From Trichococcus sp. K1Tr (lineage in GTDB: Bacteria; Bacillota; Bacilli; Lactobacillales; Aerococcaceae), in contig NZ_JAQMHR010000010.1 in assembly GCF_028309625.1 (NCBI RefSeq), positions 1 to 64,000 of the forward strand: DNA of 64,000 nt, in the 5' to 3' direction. Below, piece after piece: positions 44,327-52,578 of this stretch (within the stretch, counting starts at the first letter, position 1; every line of letters starts with the position of its first letter). The notes beneath the pieces are model-generated. The model did no database searches and had not been told where the DNA came from. It saw only the letters and a program-made list of their open reading frames with translations. Both the position numbers and the translations under genes were made by a program.

Positions 44327-44710
44327 CTAAGAAATGAGATGTAGATATTCCGATACTTTCAGTAATGAGGCGATGGCATCGGAAACCTCTTGACTCGCGA
44401 GCGAATAGTAGACCATCTTCCCTTCTCTATAAGAGGTGGTTACGCCATTTTTTTTCAAAAAACGCAAATGATGGGAAGTGGTGGCCATACTCGCATCAAT
44501 AATAGCCGCTAGATCACACACGCACATTTCCTTATAGGTGGACAGGGCATAAAGAATCTGGACTCTGGAGGTCTCTCCCAGACATTTGCTGAGTACTGAG
44601 AGGCTCGCAAAATCCTTCCCTTGGAGTTCAGCTATAACATGATTCACTTTTTCCTCATGGACAACCGTGACACTACAAACATCTATATCCATCTTATCGA
44701 TTTTATTCAA
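44327..44710 (-). CDS. cadC: ArsR/SmtB-family metal-responsive repressor CadC
   Basis: 127 residues. Metal-sensing alpha3N-type site: a Cys near the N-terminus (DVCSVTVV) with MCVCDLA in the HTH region, as in S. aureus CadC. Recognition helix SMATTSHHLRFLKKNGVV-like and winged part follow. It represses the cad operon until Cd, Pb or Zn binds. Promoter operator is at 44728-44747. Confidence 0.93.
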   Translation of the reverse strand: MNKIDKMDIDVCSVTVVHEEKVNHVIAELQGKDFASLSVLSKCLGETSRVQILYALSTYKEMCVCDLAAIIDASMATTSHHLRFLKKNGVTTSYREGKMVYYSLASQEVSDAIASLLKVSEYLHLIS

Positions 44711-44727
44711 CCTGCTCCCCCCTTGTC

Positions 44728-44755
44728 ATTCAAACGTTCGTTTGAATAAAGTATA
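44728..44755 (-). promoter_or_regulatory. cad operator and -10 box
   Basis: ATTCAAACG-TT-CGTTTGAAT (44728-44747) is a perfect dyad of the CadC type. TATACT (44750-44755 on the minus strand) lies beside it; the -35 is weak (TGGAAA, 44773-44778). Confidence 0.85.
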
Positions 44756-44908
44756 TCAGCATTTGCTCCAATTTTCCATAAATATTGTAATTCCTGCCGA
44801 GAAATGCGGGAGGCCTGGTCTCTCTTCAGAGGATCAAGCCTTGCTATGTCGTAGTTACTTCATCATGTGAGGAGCCGTTCTCTCCATAATGTCTCGGTTT
44901 TTCACATC

Positions 44909-44955
44909 AAAAAAGAGCCGTAATTTTGCCATAAGACAGATTCACAGCTCTTTTT
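44909..44955 (-). terminator. Terminator after the P1B-4 ATPase gene
   Basis: AAAAAGAGC / GCTCTTTTTT stem with imperfect inner pairing. The rest of 44756-44908 holds no recognised gene. Confidence 0.7.
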
Positions 44956-44997
44956 CGATATAAGCAATTAGATTCCTTGATAATGTTTACAGTTGGA

Positions 44998-46932
44998 TTA
45001 TAGAGACCTTAGCAAGCGGAGTCCATTTAGGATTACAACGATTGTACTTCCTTCATGGACAATGACGCTGATCGCGATATCCGTCAAACCTAAAAGGCTA
45101 ACGGTAACTAGGAGAATCACGACTGCCATGGAGAAGTAGATATTTTGCCAAATCACTTTGTTCATCTTTTTAGATACTCTGTGGGATTGGACTAGTCTGT
45201 CTAGATTGTTTTGCATCAAAACGAGATCCGAGACATCAATCGCAACATCAGTACCCTCTCCCATCGCGATTCCAATATCAGCATTCACGAGGGCTGGGGC
45301 ATCGTTCACACCATCGCCCACCATGGCGACCACACCGTGTTTTGCCTTTTGTTCGTCGATAATCCGCGATTTATCTTCCGGCATGACATTCGCGATAACC
45401 TCGTCCACGCCTAGCTGTTCACCAACAGCTTTCCCCGTCATTTCTGAATCACCGGTAATTAGCGTCGTGTGGATACCCAATTTTCTGAAGTAGTCAATGG
45501 TTGTTCGTGCGTGTTCACTTGGAACGTCCATGAGGGCTATCAGCCCAATAACTTTTTCATTTTCGGCAACATATACCACGGTTTGTCCGTTGGAAGCCCA
45601 TGCTACATTTCGTTGCTCATATATATCTTCCACACCACTAAAGGAGGTGGGTTTTCCTATGCGGTAGCTTTTCCCCTGATAGTCACCCGTCAATCCCTTT
45701 CCAAGCTGATTGGTTACCTCGATAGCAATTGTATTTTTTGCCTCAAACTTCTCTAAGATTGCACTTGCCAGAGGATGATTCGACTCCTTTTCCAGAGCCA
45801 CAATCACATCAAGAATCTCTTCCTCATTCACAGAATCAGAAAAGTAGTAATTGGTTACTTCAGGTTTTCCACGAGTCAGGGTTCCGGTTTTATCGAAGGC
45901 AATGGCATCAATGTTGGCTAGTTGAGATAAATAGGAACTTCCTTTTGAAAGAACGCCTCTTTTGGCCAAGTTAGAAGTGGCGGATAAGGTTACCGATACA
46001 GTAGCTGCCGCTAAAGCACACGGGGAAGCGGCCACTAAAAGGACGAGCCCTCTGTAGATACTTTGGGACCATGTCCAACCAAATAGAAAAGGAGCTAGCA
46101 ACATCACTAGGGGGATTACCATCAAAACAAAATTCACATAGCGAGGCTCAAGTCTTTGGATAATACTAGCAGCTCTTGTCTGGTTAGATTGGTTTTGGCT
46201 GACGAGTTGTAGAATTTTGGAGAAAACAGTATCTTTATTTTCTTTCGTGACCTGCATGGTAAACGTACCTGTTCCATTAATCGTACTCCCAAAAACTTCG
46301 TCCCCTTTCGACTTCTCCTTGGGGATACTCTCACCATTAATAGAAGACTCATCAATGGCGGTCATACCGGACAAGATCATTCCATCAGTCGGTACTTGGT
46401 CTCCATTTAACACTTGGAGTCGATCACCAACCTTCAAAATACTGACGGCAACAATTTCCGTATTTCCATCCGGCATGATTCGTCTAGCAGTCGTGGGAGT
46501 CATTTCGAGCAGCTTCGTGATTTCTCGTCTGCTTCTTCCTTCCGCGTATTCTTCAAGAAAATGGGCGCCAGAAAAAATGAGAATCAGTAGCGCCCCTTCC
46601 CCAAAGTTACCTAGGAAAGACGCTCCGAGTGTTGCTAGCCCCATCAGGACGTGGGAGTTAGGCGTGAATCGCTTTTGTATTTTGGTATTCTCAATCGTTT
46701 CGCCAATTCCTTCCAGAACCACTACATAGTAGCCCGCTGTAATGCTTGCGAGTGAGAAGAGGATGTTGATCAATACTTCATTTTCATTCCCTAAGAAGGT
46801 CGCAATTAGGAACAGTGCTAAACCTATGAAATAGAAAATGATTGGCGCTTTGCCATGCTCGTGCTCGTTACTATGGTCATGCTCATCATGGTCGTGTTTC
46901 TTGTATGCGTCTTTCTCTTGAACAGCTTTCAT
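44998..46932 (-). CDS. P1B-4-type heavy-metal ATPase, His-rich N-terminus, no HMA domain
   Basis: 644 residues. The N-terminus has a histidine-rich segment (KHDHDEHDHSNEHEHG) instead of an HMA domain. The membrane motif is SPCAL rather than CPC, and the last helix carries HEGSTIVVILNG; SPC plus HEG-(G/S)-T define the P1B-4 class (ZosA/PfeT/CtpD; known ions Zn, Co, Fe(II), Cd). DKTGTLT, ESNHPLA and GDGVNDAPALVNADIG are intact. ATG 46932 has AGAAGGG upstream. Divergent from an ArsR regulator. Confidence 0.92.
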   Translation of the reverse strand: MKAVQEKDAYKKHDHDEHDHSNEHEHGKAPIIFYFIGLALFLIATFLGNENEVLINILFSLASITAGYYVVVLEGIGETIENTKIQKRFTPNSHVLMGLATLGASFLGNFGEGALLILIFSGAHFLEEYAEGRSRREITKLLEMTPTTARRIMPDGNTEIVAVSILKVGDRLQVLNGDQVPTDGMILSGMTAIDESSINGESIPKEKSKGDEVFGSTINGTGTFTMQVTKENKDTVFSKILQLVSQNQSNQTRAASIIQRLEPRYVNFVLMVIPLVMLLAPFLFGWTWSQSIYRGLVLLVAASPCALAAATVSVTLSATSNLAKRGVLSKGSSYLSQLANIDAIAFDKTGTLTRGKPEVTNYYFSDSVNEEEILDVIVALEKESNHPLASAILEKFEAKNTIAIEVTNQLGKGLTGDYQGKSYRIGKPTSFSGVEDIYEQRNVAWASNGQTVVYVAENEKVIGLIALMDVPSEHARTTIDYFRKLGIHTTLITGDSEMTGKAVGEQLGVDEVIANVMPEDKSRIIDEQKAKHGVVAMVGDGVNDAPALVNADIGIAMGEGTDVAIDVSDLVLMQNNLDRLVQSHRVSKKMNKVIWQNIYFSMAVVILLVTVSLLGLTDIAISVIVHEGSTIVVILNGLRLLRSL

Positions 46933-47069
46933 TTCAATCACCCTTCTATTCATATAATTATTTTTTTGTACTAATTCGATTGACAACACGCACAACCCTA
47001 GCACAGCCTAAAAGCTTCTAAAAGCTTCTTGTTCCCTTTCCATAAACCGGAACCGTTCCGCCTTACAAG

Positions 47070-47127
47070 TGAATGTTCATTCATATGTTTATATATTCAT
47101 TTTAAACGGGTTCCTGCACCATGTCAA
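47070..47127 (-). promoter_or_regulatory. Promoter and palindromic operator of the P1B-4 ATPase
   Basis: TTGACA (47122-47127) and TAAAAT (47099-47104) on the minus strand with a 17-bp spacer. The perfect dyad TGAATG-TT-CATTCA (47070-47083) just downstream resembles CzrA/SmtB operators. The divergent regulator has TTGCAT and TATTCT near 47216-47243. Confidence 0.75.
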
Positions 47128-47283
47128 GATAAATCGCTCCCTTTTTCTGACTCATTTTCCGCTTACTTTTGAGAGAAACGGATGGATTTCCTTCCCTCTC
47201 TCTAGGTAAAAACATTTGCATTTCATCAGGCATATGATATTCTAAACATGAACAACCACTCATGCGAAAGGGAGGGAGTACCA

Positions 47284-47619
47284 ATGGATACACCAACATC
47301 ATCTATACTGGACAAAAATTCCATCCATGCCGTAAGCAAGCTTTTTAAGATTATCAGTGACCCTACTAGGATCTCGATCCTCTTTCTTCTTCAGCAGCAA
47401 GAATTGAGTGTGGGAGCAATTACCATATCCTTGGAAATGGAGCAATCCGCTATCTCCCACCAGTTAAGAACTTTGAAAGAGGCGCGTTTGGTGAAAGCAA
47501 GGCGAGAAGGAAAGACGATATTTTACAGTCTCGACGATATCCACGTTTTTAGTATCTTGGAGCAAGTCCTGACCCATGTTAGGGAAATTGAAGATTTAGG
47601 AGAAAGCGCAGGCCATTAA
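47284..47619 (+). CDS. ArsR/SmtB-family repressor, CzrA-like
   Basis: 111 residues. HTH with VGAITISLEMEQSAISHQLRTLKEARLVKARREGK. The C-terminal helix SLDDIHVFSILEQVLTHVREIED carries the alpha5-type metal site in the CzrA pattern D-x-H-x10-H-x2-H, with the last His replaced by Glu. ATG 47284 follows GGGAGGGAG. It is divergent from the P1B-4 ATPase and probably represses it; the His-to-Glu change could alter metal preference. Confidence 0.9.
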   Translation: MDTPTSSILDKNSIHAVSKLFKIISDPTRISILFLLQQQELSVGAITISLEMEQSAISHQLRTLKEARLVKARREGKTIFYSLDDIHVFSILEQVLTHVREIEDLGESAGH

Positions 47620-48000
47620 TTACCGGTAGTGGAGACGCGCGCATAGCCTACCCTCATCTTATTCGTACTCTTTCCAAACGACTTATTCGATGCTCTAAAA
47701 CTGCATGAAGAACGTTGGAAAATCACCATGCTAGGCATGTCGATTTTGGATACACCTTAAATAGGCATCTGTAAAAAGTAACCTTCATTCATTGCCTGCA
47801 ACAAAAAATAGACCAAGATTGAAATCTTTGTGTGATTTCAGTCTTGGCCTATTTTTAATTTTCACATCTATAGCATCCGTATGGAGAATTGCCACACCAA
47901 CGGCACTACTCTGTAAGCCCGTCGGAAATTGTTTTGCTCTTTAAAATAAAACCAGTGTGAAGCTAGCTTTACCGATACCATTAATAGGGGTTTTCTTTCC
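47620..48000. other. Gene-free stretch with a bidirectional terminator
   Basis: A 380-bp interval. At 47803-47857 the stem AAAAATAG-CCAAGA-TGAAATC / GATTTCA-TCTTGG-CTATTTTT forms a bidirectional terminator. At about 47653-47760 a start-less open segment of 36 codons (LFVLFPNDLFDALKLHEERW) looks like the end of a lost gene; I cannot assign it. Confidence 0.55.
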
Positions 48001-48699
48001 TTATTTATTATTCTCATTTGATGCTTTTACAGTCGCTTCAACCATATCTCTCAGCATTTTTTGGGGGTCTTTTGCCTTCACTATACCACTGGTACAGCCA
48101 ACTCCATCAGCTTGCAGCAAAATCGTTCTATAGACATCATCTGCCGTGCTGATTCCAGCTGCTTGCATAACTAATACATTCGGATTAAGACTCTTAACAG
48201 CTTCGATTGTTTCTTTAACATAGCTCTCATCACTTGTTTTACCGGTACCAATTAACTCTGAAGGTTCGCACAGAATAATATCGGGACTTAGCATTGTGAT
48301 TGCCTTTGCCTCCGCAATTGAATCTGCACATACAATTGTTATTATTTCAAATTCAGCTGCGCGCGTAATTGCTTTAGCTAATCCATTCAACGTCAAGGGA
48401 CGTTCAGCGTGATTTAGAAATACTGCACGTGCACCTGCTTCATAAAGTGATTCGGGTAACACATGACCCATTCCTTTATCCGGATGAATGCCATCTAAAT
48501 GCTGGGCTGTCACAATAATATTTTTGGAATTTGATGAAACGGCTGCAATATCGGCGAAGGGCGCGGTTACAAAAATTGAAATCGGAAATTCTTCTGCTAG
48601 TGCATCTGCTTCCCTAACCAGTTCCAATAAGTTTTCTCCAAACAAATAGGATTTGGGGTTAAAAACAAAGAATGGTGTGCGGATATTAGTTTTTGCCAT
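48001..48699 (-). CDS. Triosephosphate-isomerase-like protein
   Basis: 232 residues of TIM-barrel fold. NPKSYLFG holds the active-site Asn/Lys, FLNHAERPL corresponds to the HSERR catalytic-His region and CEPSELIGTGKTSD to the catalytic Glu and loop 6. Similar second copies (TpiA2/EryH type) act on phosphorylated tetroses or other sugars in polyol pathways. GAGAGGAG precedes ATG 48699. It is orphaned here: the gene directly upstream is a truncated fragment, so its operon was broken on integration of the metal genes. Confidence 0.85.
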   Translation of the reverse strand: MAKTNIRTPFFVFNPKSYLFGENLLELVREADALAEEFPISIFVTAPFADIAAVSSNSKNIIVTAQHLDGIHPDKGMGHVLPESLYEAGARAVFLNHAERPLTLNGLAKAITRAAEFEIITIVCADSIAEAKAITMLSPDIILCEPSELIGTGKTSDESYVKETIEAVKSLNPNVLVMQAAGISTADDVYRTILLQADGVGCTSGIVKAKDPQKMLRDMVEATVKASNENNK

Positions 48700-48711
48700 G
48701 ATTTTCTCCTC

Positions 48712-48849
48712 TCATTTAACAAATGCTTGGGAGTGAAAAACATCAAAGTGATGATTAAGGACATCACTCATACCATTATCAGCTAAGTCTTTAAATTCTA
48801 GATAGTGGGTGGTCTTATTCTGAATGATGGCATCAAAGGTGCCATTTAA
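48712..48849 (-). pseudogene. C-terminal fragment of an unidentified protein fused to the island
   Basis: An open segment without a start reads GTFDAIIQNKTTHYLEFKDL then ADNGMSDVLNHHFDVFHSQAF and stops 10 nt before the TIM-like gene. It begins exactly where the ydhK stop codon ends (they overlap by 3 nt), so a recombination joint probably lies at about 48848. I cannot name the family; given the neighbour, a sugar isomerase or epimerase subunit is possible. Confidence 0.5.
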
Positions 48850-49445
48850 TTAGGCGATAGTTCAGCCTCTGTTACCCATTTATGGTTCCTGACCATCTCT
48901 TCCCCTGTGGTCGGCTCAAAGTCAACCATATATACGGTAGTGTATTCTGCTGATTCTATCGTGGCAGTTGCACCTTGCATGCCTTCCATATGACTCGCTT
49001 CCAGCGTAACCTCCGTACCAGGTTCCAGTGGTTCTTCGACATCTTTTGTTTCAGCTATTTCTTCCTTGATAACCCATTGATGGTTTGTTACTCGCGGATC
49101 ACCATTAGTTGGATTGAAGGATACTTCGTAAACTGTAGTGTCGAATGCCCCTACAATAGTAGCCTCTGTACCCTTCATTCCTGTCATATGATCTGAATTG
49201 ATGGTAACAATGTCCCCTATCCGATATGTTGGGTTTTCTGCTGCTAGTAATCCTTCTGGTATTTCTCCAGAATCATCATGCATCATTTCACCCATATTCG
49301 AAGTAGAAGCAATACTTTCTATATCTGATGAAATATTTCCCACGGACTCAGAATCTACGTCTCCATCTTGATCAATAGAACATGCGGCCAATAATACTAA
49401 TGTAGAAAGACCTAGGATACTTTTTATCAATCGGTTCTTATACAT
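48846..49445 (-). CDS. YdhK-family lipoprotein (two DUF1541 repeats)
   Basis: 199 residues. Signal peptide with lipobox LAAC (Cys22 expected to be diacylated by Lgt). A Met/Asp/Ser-rich linker (SNMGEMMHDDSGE) precedes two DUF1541 repeats, each with HM-x-GM and TTVY-V-F-PT: residues about 73-130 and 137-195. The HMTGM and HMEGM motifs could bind metal. Such proteins recur in Gram-positive copper/cadmium islands. The upstream region 49446-49727 contains its promoter area and no other gene I can support. Confidence 0.88.
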   Translation of the reverse strand: MYKNRLIKSILGLSTLVLLAACSIDQDGDVDSESVGNISSDIESIASTSNMGEMMHDDSGEIPEGLLAAENPTYRIGDIVTINSDHMTGMKGTEATIVGAFDTTVYEVSFNPTNGDPRVTNHQWVIKEEIAETKDVEEPLEPGTEVTLEASHMEGMQGATATIESAEYTTVYMVDFEPTTGEEMVRNHKWVTEAELSPN

Positions 49446-49727
49446 GTTTCATTACCCTCCTTTATTGACTATTATCGAAAGTACTCTACATTACACATTC
49501 TGTCCTTCCTTTTTTCAATAGTCAAATAATTAGTCTTATAATCAATTTACCTAGTCAGGGCTATAGGTTCATTTTTAGTAGTCAAGTACAGCACAATCAG
49601 ATGCATACAATCGGTATCCAAAAAAATGTCGCATTAATTCGTAGCCATTATTTGGGCCCCACTTTTTTATTTAAAAACTATTCCTTCAATTTTTAGATGC
49701 TTTAATGGCTTCCTACAAAAAAATCGC

Positions 49728-50009
49728 TCACTCTTCCGATACAGTATCACTTTCTTTTTTCGAACAACAGTTTTCCTTTTTCTTACCACCTAGCATTGAT
49801 AGCATCATTCCTCCCATCATAATGGGGCATATAAATGGCGCAATAACTCCTAATATAGTAGCAAGTCCGAGATTATATTTAGCAATAAATGGTATTGATA
49901 CTATAATCAGTATTGGTAGGCCACAACAAATAATCATATGGATCATATGATGTAATGGACTGTGTTTATGCGTTCCTGATTTCTCTTCTTTACTTTCATG
50001 GTGGTGCAT
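49728..50009 (-). CDS. Small His/Cys/Met-rich membrane protein, unrecognised
   Basis: 93 residues. N-terminal His cluster (MHHHESKEEKSGTHKHSPLHH), two hydrophobic helices (MIHMIICCGLPILIIVSIPFI and LATILGVIAPFICPIMMGGMML) and a C-terminal CCSKK. The paired Cys, Met and His look like a metal-handling membrane peptide. ATG 50009 has AAGGGG upstream. The short space and its position between ydhK and the SHOCT/PepSY pair tie it to the metal island. Confidence 0.7.
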   Translation of the reverse strand: MHHHESKEEKSGTHKHSPLHHMIHMIICCGLPILIIVSIPFIAKYNLGLATILGVIAPFICPIMMGGMMLSMLGGKKKENCCSKKESDTVSEE

Positions 50010-50098
50010 AATTTATCCCCTTGCTTTGATTTATTTTATGTTTCTGTTTTTATAATAATATATGAATGTGTTGATTTTATGTAGAAAAAAATCATATC

Positions 50099-50133
50099 AA
50101 AAAGCCAAGATTTGTATATGATCTTGGCTTTTT
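50099..50133 (-). terminator. Terminator after the SHOCT gene
   Basis: AAAAAGCCAAGAT / ATCTTGGCTTTTT, 9-nt loop, bidirectional. Confidence 0.88.
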
Positions 50134-50207
50134 GATATGAATAGTTCATTTCCGGAATATATTTTTGAGAAAACTCAGTTCGAGCATGAAACTTCAGACT
50201 TACCCAA

Positions 50208-50447
50208 CTAACTTTTCAATATTTTCTTCTTTTGTTGGTATTCTTCGTCTGATAATTCTCCTTTTGCATAACGCTGATCAAGGATTTCAAGTGCCTCATC
50301 CCGGCCATTTGAAGTTGTGCCAGCATTATTGCCTCCTTGGACTAGCTTCATCACCGCGTATACGATAATAACGATTAAGATTACCAGGATAATCATCATG
50401 AAAATTCCCCAACCGCCCATCATGTCATAACCATAATAATTCATCAT
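50208..50447 (-). CDS. SHOCT-domain membrane protein
   Basis: 79 residues. Tyr/Met-rich start (MMNYYGYDMMGGWG), one hydrophobic helix, then a SHOCT motif EALEILDQRYAKGELSDEEYQQKKKIL. ATG 50447 is taken because GGAG lies 8 nt upstream. It follows the PepSY-like gene by 20 nt. Similar pairs occur near copper genes; the function is not known. Confidence 0.85.
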   Translation of the reverse strand: MMNYYGYDMMGGWGIFMMIILVILIVIIVYAVMKLVQGGNNAGTTSNGRDEALEILDQRYAKGELSDEEYQQKKKILKS

Positions 50448-50467
50448 TTTTCCCACTCCTCTTTCTG

Positions 50468-51157
50468 TTAATGTTCAGAAATCACTTGTTCCAAATCGCC
50501 ATGCCAATCATGGTACCAGACTTCTCCGGTAAGGTCATTGACACTGAGCATCCCGATTACTTTGTCGTCTTCCTTGATATGAAAAGTGTAATAACCATAA
50601 AATGCGTGCCCCTCACCCGGAACCGAAAAAGCTTCGCCCAACTGACTCTTCACAAAATCATCCGCAATTTTGACTGCTTCTGTTCGGTTCACAGTTGCCG
50701 TGTCTGTTGCACTCGCATTGTAGCGGAAGGATCCTCCCATCATCATGCTGTATTTCTCATTCCACATCATGTTGGGACCCGGCTCGGGGTAGATCTGTCC
50801 CGTATAAGGATTGACCAAGAGTTCCATGGCCCCTCTGCCGGTATCTTTCTCTTCCACCGAAACGTAGTAATCCGCATCGGTGAAGACAAAAATATCTGCC
50901 ACTTGAAGATTATTTCCATAGCCCTTCAAATAATTTTCGACATCCGACAAAATCTGATCCGGCGTCAATTTCTCGCCACTGCTGTTCTGGTTGCTGTTGA
51001 CTCTGCCACCCATCATGCCGCTGTTGTAAAACCCTTGCGTATAAACGTCTGTTCCCGCATTTTTTGCCAGCAAAAACAACCCGCTGCTGTAAACAATCAA
51101 TACAGCAAGCGCACCAAACAGGATCACACCCCACACTAATTGATGCTTGTTTTTCAT
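50468..51157 (-). CDS. PepSY-like membrane-anchored protein
   Basis: 229 residues. One N-terminal helix (VWGVILFGALAVLIVYSSGLFLLA), then an extracytoplasmic region with two PepSY-like repeats (LTPDQILSDVENYLKGYG... and VNRTEAVKIADDFVKSQLGE...) ending GEVWYHDWHGDLEQVISEH. Met clusters (GMMGG, MMWNEKYSMMMGG) may bind Cu(I). Co-transcribed with the SHOCT gene. Its promoter region holds the inverted 18-bp motif pair. Confidence 0.78.
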   Translation of the reverse strand: MKNKHQLVWGVILFGALAVLIVYSSGLFLLAKNAGTDVYTQGFYNSGMMGGRVNSNQNSSGEKLTPDQILSDVENYLKGYGNNLQVADIFVFTDADYYVSVEEKDTGRGAMELLVNPYTGQIYPEPGPNMMWNEKYSMMMGGSFRYNASATDTATVNRTEAVKIADDFVKSQLGEAFSVPGEGHAFYGYYTFHIKEDDKVIGMLSVNDLTGEVWYHDWHGDLEQVISEH

Positions 51158-51361
51158 ATCCCTGCCTTCTTTCTTCGGTAAGCCTTAAAGCGATTTTGAA
51201 TCGGCACCTCGTCTTTAGAAAATTGGATAAATTGTGCTTACTGAAATCCATGGCATCAAGTATGCCTCTACATTTTTAATTAGTACCCTCACTTACTAAA
51301 CGCCAATTCTTACTACTTATCCATACTTTGAGGATTTGTTAACCCTAATATACCGGAGCAA

Positions 51362-51405
51362 TGTGTAGATTTAATGGAGTTTTGCTTCTTCATACAGTCT
51401 ACATA
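51362..51405. promoter_or_regulatory. Inverted 18-bp motif pair (site 1)
   Basis: TGTGTAGATTTAATGGAG (51362-51379), 8-bp spacer, and CTTCATACAGTCTACATA (51388-51405), the same motif inverted. It lies between the divergent PepSY-like gene and the 58-residue ORF and matches the sites at 52.4-52.6 and 57.8 kb. Proposed target of the response regulator encoded at 52.7 kb. Confidence 0.65.
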
Positions 51406-51468
51406 ATCACCTAGTATGCTATGACTATGAAATCTAAAAAAAACAATCCAGAAAGAAGGACATAGACT

Positions 51469-51645
51469 ATGCAAACAACTCTATTTATCATTTTAGTACT
51501 ACTGGTTCCTGTTTTGACGATGGTAATCCTAAGTGCAGTTCGTAAACATAATTCTGTTTTAAGCGCAGATGTAAAAAGATTACGGGTAGAAAATGAGGCT
51601 TTGAGGAAAGAGCTTCTTAAACGCGGCATCATCGAATATGTTTAA
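51469..51645 (+). CDS. 58-residue membrane/leucine-zipper protein
   Basis: ATG 51469 has AGAAGGA 8 nt upstream and the frame closes at TAA 51645, followed by a terminator. One hydrophobic helix (TLFIILVLLVPVLTMVILSAV) and a short heptad segment (VKRLRVENEALRKELLKRG). It resembles the small phage-shock or helix-coil peptides in size and layout but matches none I recognise. Its divergent promoter shares motif site 1 with the PepSY-like gene. Confidence 0.7.
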   Translation: MQTTLFIILVLLVPVLTMVILSAVRKHNSVLSADVKRLRVENEALRKELLKRGIIEYV

Positions 51646-51672
51646 CAGTGGTAAAAAAAATAAACCTTAAGG

Positions 51673-51710
51673 AAAAGCATGCAGACAAAAGTCTCCATGC
51701 TTTTTTTTTC
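51673..51710 (+). terminator. Terminator after the small ORF
   Basis: GCATG-AGAC / GTCT-CATGC stem followed by nine T. Confidence 0.85.
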
Positions 51711-51806
51711 GTGATTTCTACCTTTTCATCAGGGCATTCACCCAATAGCTCGTAATCTTGGAGAGCCTAATAGAAAGATTATCTTCTGGATTAGAACGAA
51801 TCCTCA

Positions 51807-52373
51807 TTAAGAATGAAACTGAAGAACTTCTTGTATCTTTTCGAATACAATGTCGGGCTTTTGTTCGCCATTGACCATAGAAACGATTCCCGCTTCCTGA
51901 TAGAAACCCGTCAGTGCTTCCATTTCGAGCTCACTTACTTGTAGCCGTCTTTCTATGACTTCTGATTTATCCTCTGACCAGGGCGAATCAATCCTCTTTT
52001 CTAATCTTTTCCGTAAGACCTCTTTCCCAACAGCCAGATAGAGGACAACATCCAGCGACAGTCTTTTGCTTTCCAGATATGCTTCTAACGCTTCCGCTTG
52101 CTGACGCGTTCGCGGATATCCATCCAAAATGAAACCCTCTTTCATGTCATCCTCTCCCATGCGATCCCAGAGGAGTTTATTGACCAATCTATCGGGGACT
52201 AGTTTTCCCATATCCATGAACGTTTTGACTTCTAGACCGATCGGACTACCCATCTCAGCGAAAGATCGGAAGATTTCACCGGTAGAGATATACGGAATCT
52301 GATAGGTAACTGCGATTTCCCTCGCTTGGGTTCCTATTCCAGCGCCGGGCATTCCCATTATAACGATATTCAT
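51807..52373 (-). CDS. Adenylate-kinase-like protein with altered P-loop
   Basis: 188 residues, short (LID-less) nucleoside monophosphate kinase fold. YISTGEIFR, GKLVPDRLVNKL and FILDGYPRTRQQAEAL match adenylate kinases. The P-loop is GMPGAGIGTQ: the invariant Walker A lysine (GKGT) is isoleucine, codon ATA, one base from AAA. This should cripple ATP turnover unless another residue compensates. It sits in the metal island next to the two-component system and shares its intergenic region, so a regulatory or nucleotide-sensing role is possible. Confidence 0.88.
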   Translation of the reverse strand: MNIVIMGMPGAGIGTQAREIAVTYQIPYISTGEIFRSFAEMGSPIGLEVKTFMDMGKLVPDRLVNKLLWDRMGEDDMKEGFILDGYPRTRQQAEALEAYLESKRLSLDVVLYLAVGKEVLRKRLEKRIDSPWSEDKSEVIERRLQVSELEMEALTGFYQEAGIVSMVNGEQKPDIVFEKIQEVLQFHS

Positions 52374-52448
52374 TTTCTAACACTCCTTATCTGCATTATG
52401 CCTCTATCGGATCGTACACAACCATTCACTACTAAGATAGCACATGAT

Positions 52449-52578
52449 TGTGTAGGGAGTATGGAGAAAAAAAAACAAAAATTTGCAGTAGTTCTAAAGG
52501 ACTTAATAGGCCGACAGAACTTTTCCTACTGCTTCTTTAAAAACAATAAGGCATCTTCTCCTCCATAAAACCCACACA
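52449..52578. promoter_or_regulatory. 18-bp motif, two inverted copies 94 bp apart (site 2)
   Basis: TGTGTAGGGAGTATGGAG (52449-52466) and CTCCATAAAACCCACACA (52561-52578) are inverted copies of the motif found at sites 1 and 3, but spaced 94 bp instead of 8. Between them another dyad, GCAGTAG / CTACTGC (52485-52491 and 52526-52532), is present. They flank the divergent starts of the kinase-like gene and the response regulator, fitting autoregulation. Confidence 0.62.

Noticed and set aside
52449-52578. Terminal inverted repeats of a 130-bp miniature transposon
   Set aside because: The outer 18-bp arms match motif sites 1 and 3 located in other promoters with 8-bp spacing, so they are better explained as regulatory sites; no target duplication is visible. 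A small insertion between a former pair remains possible.
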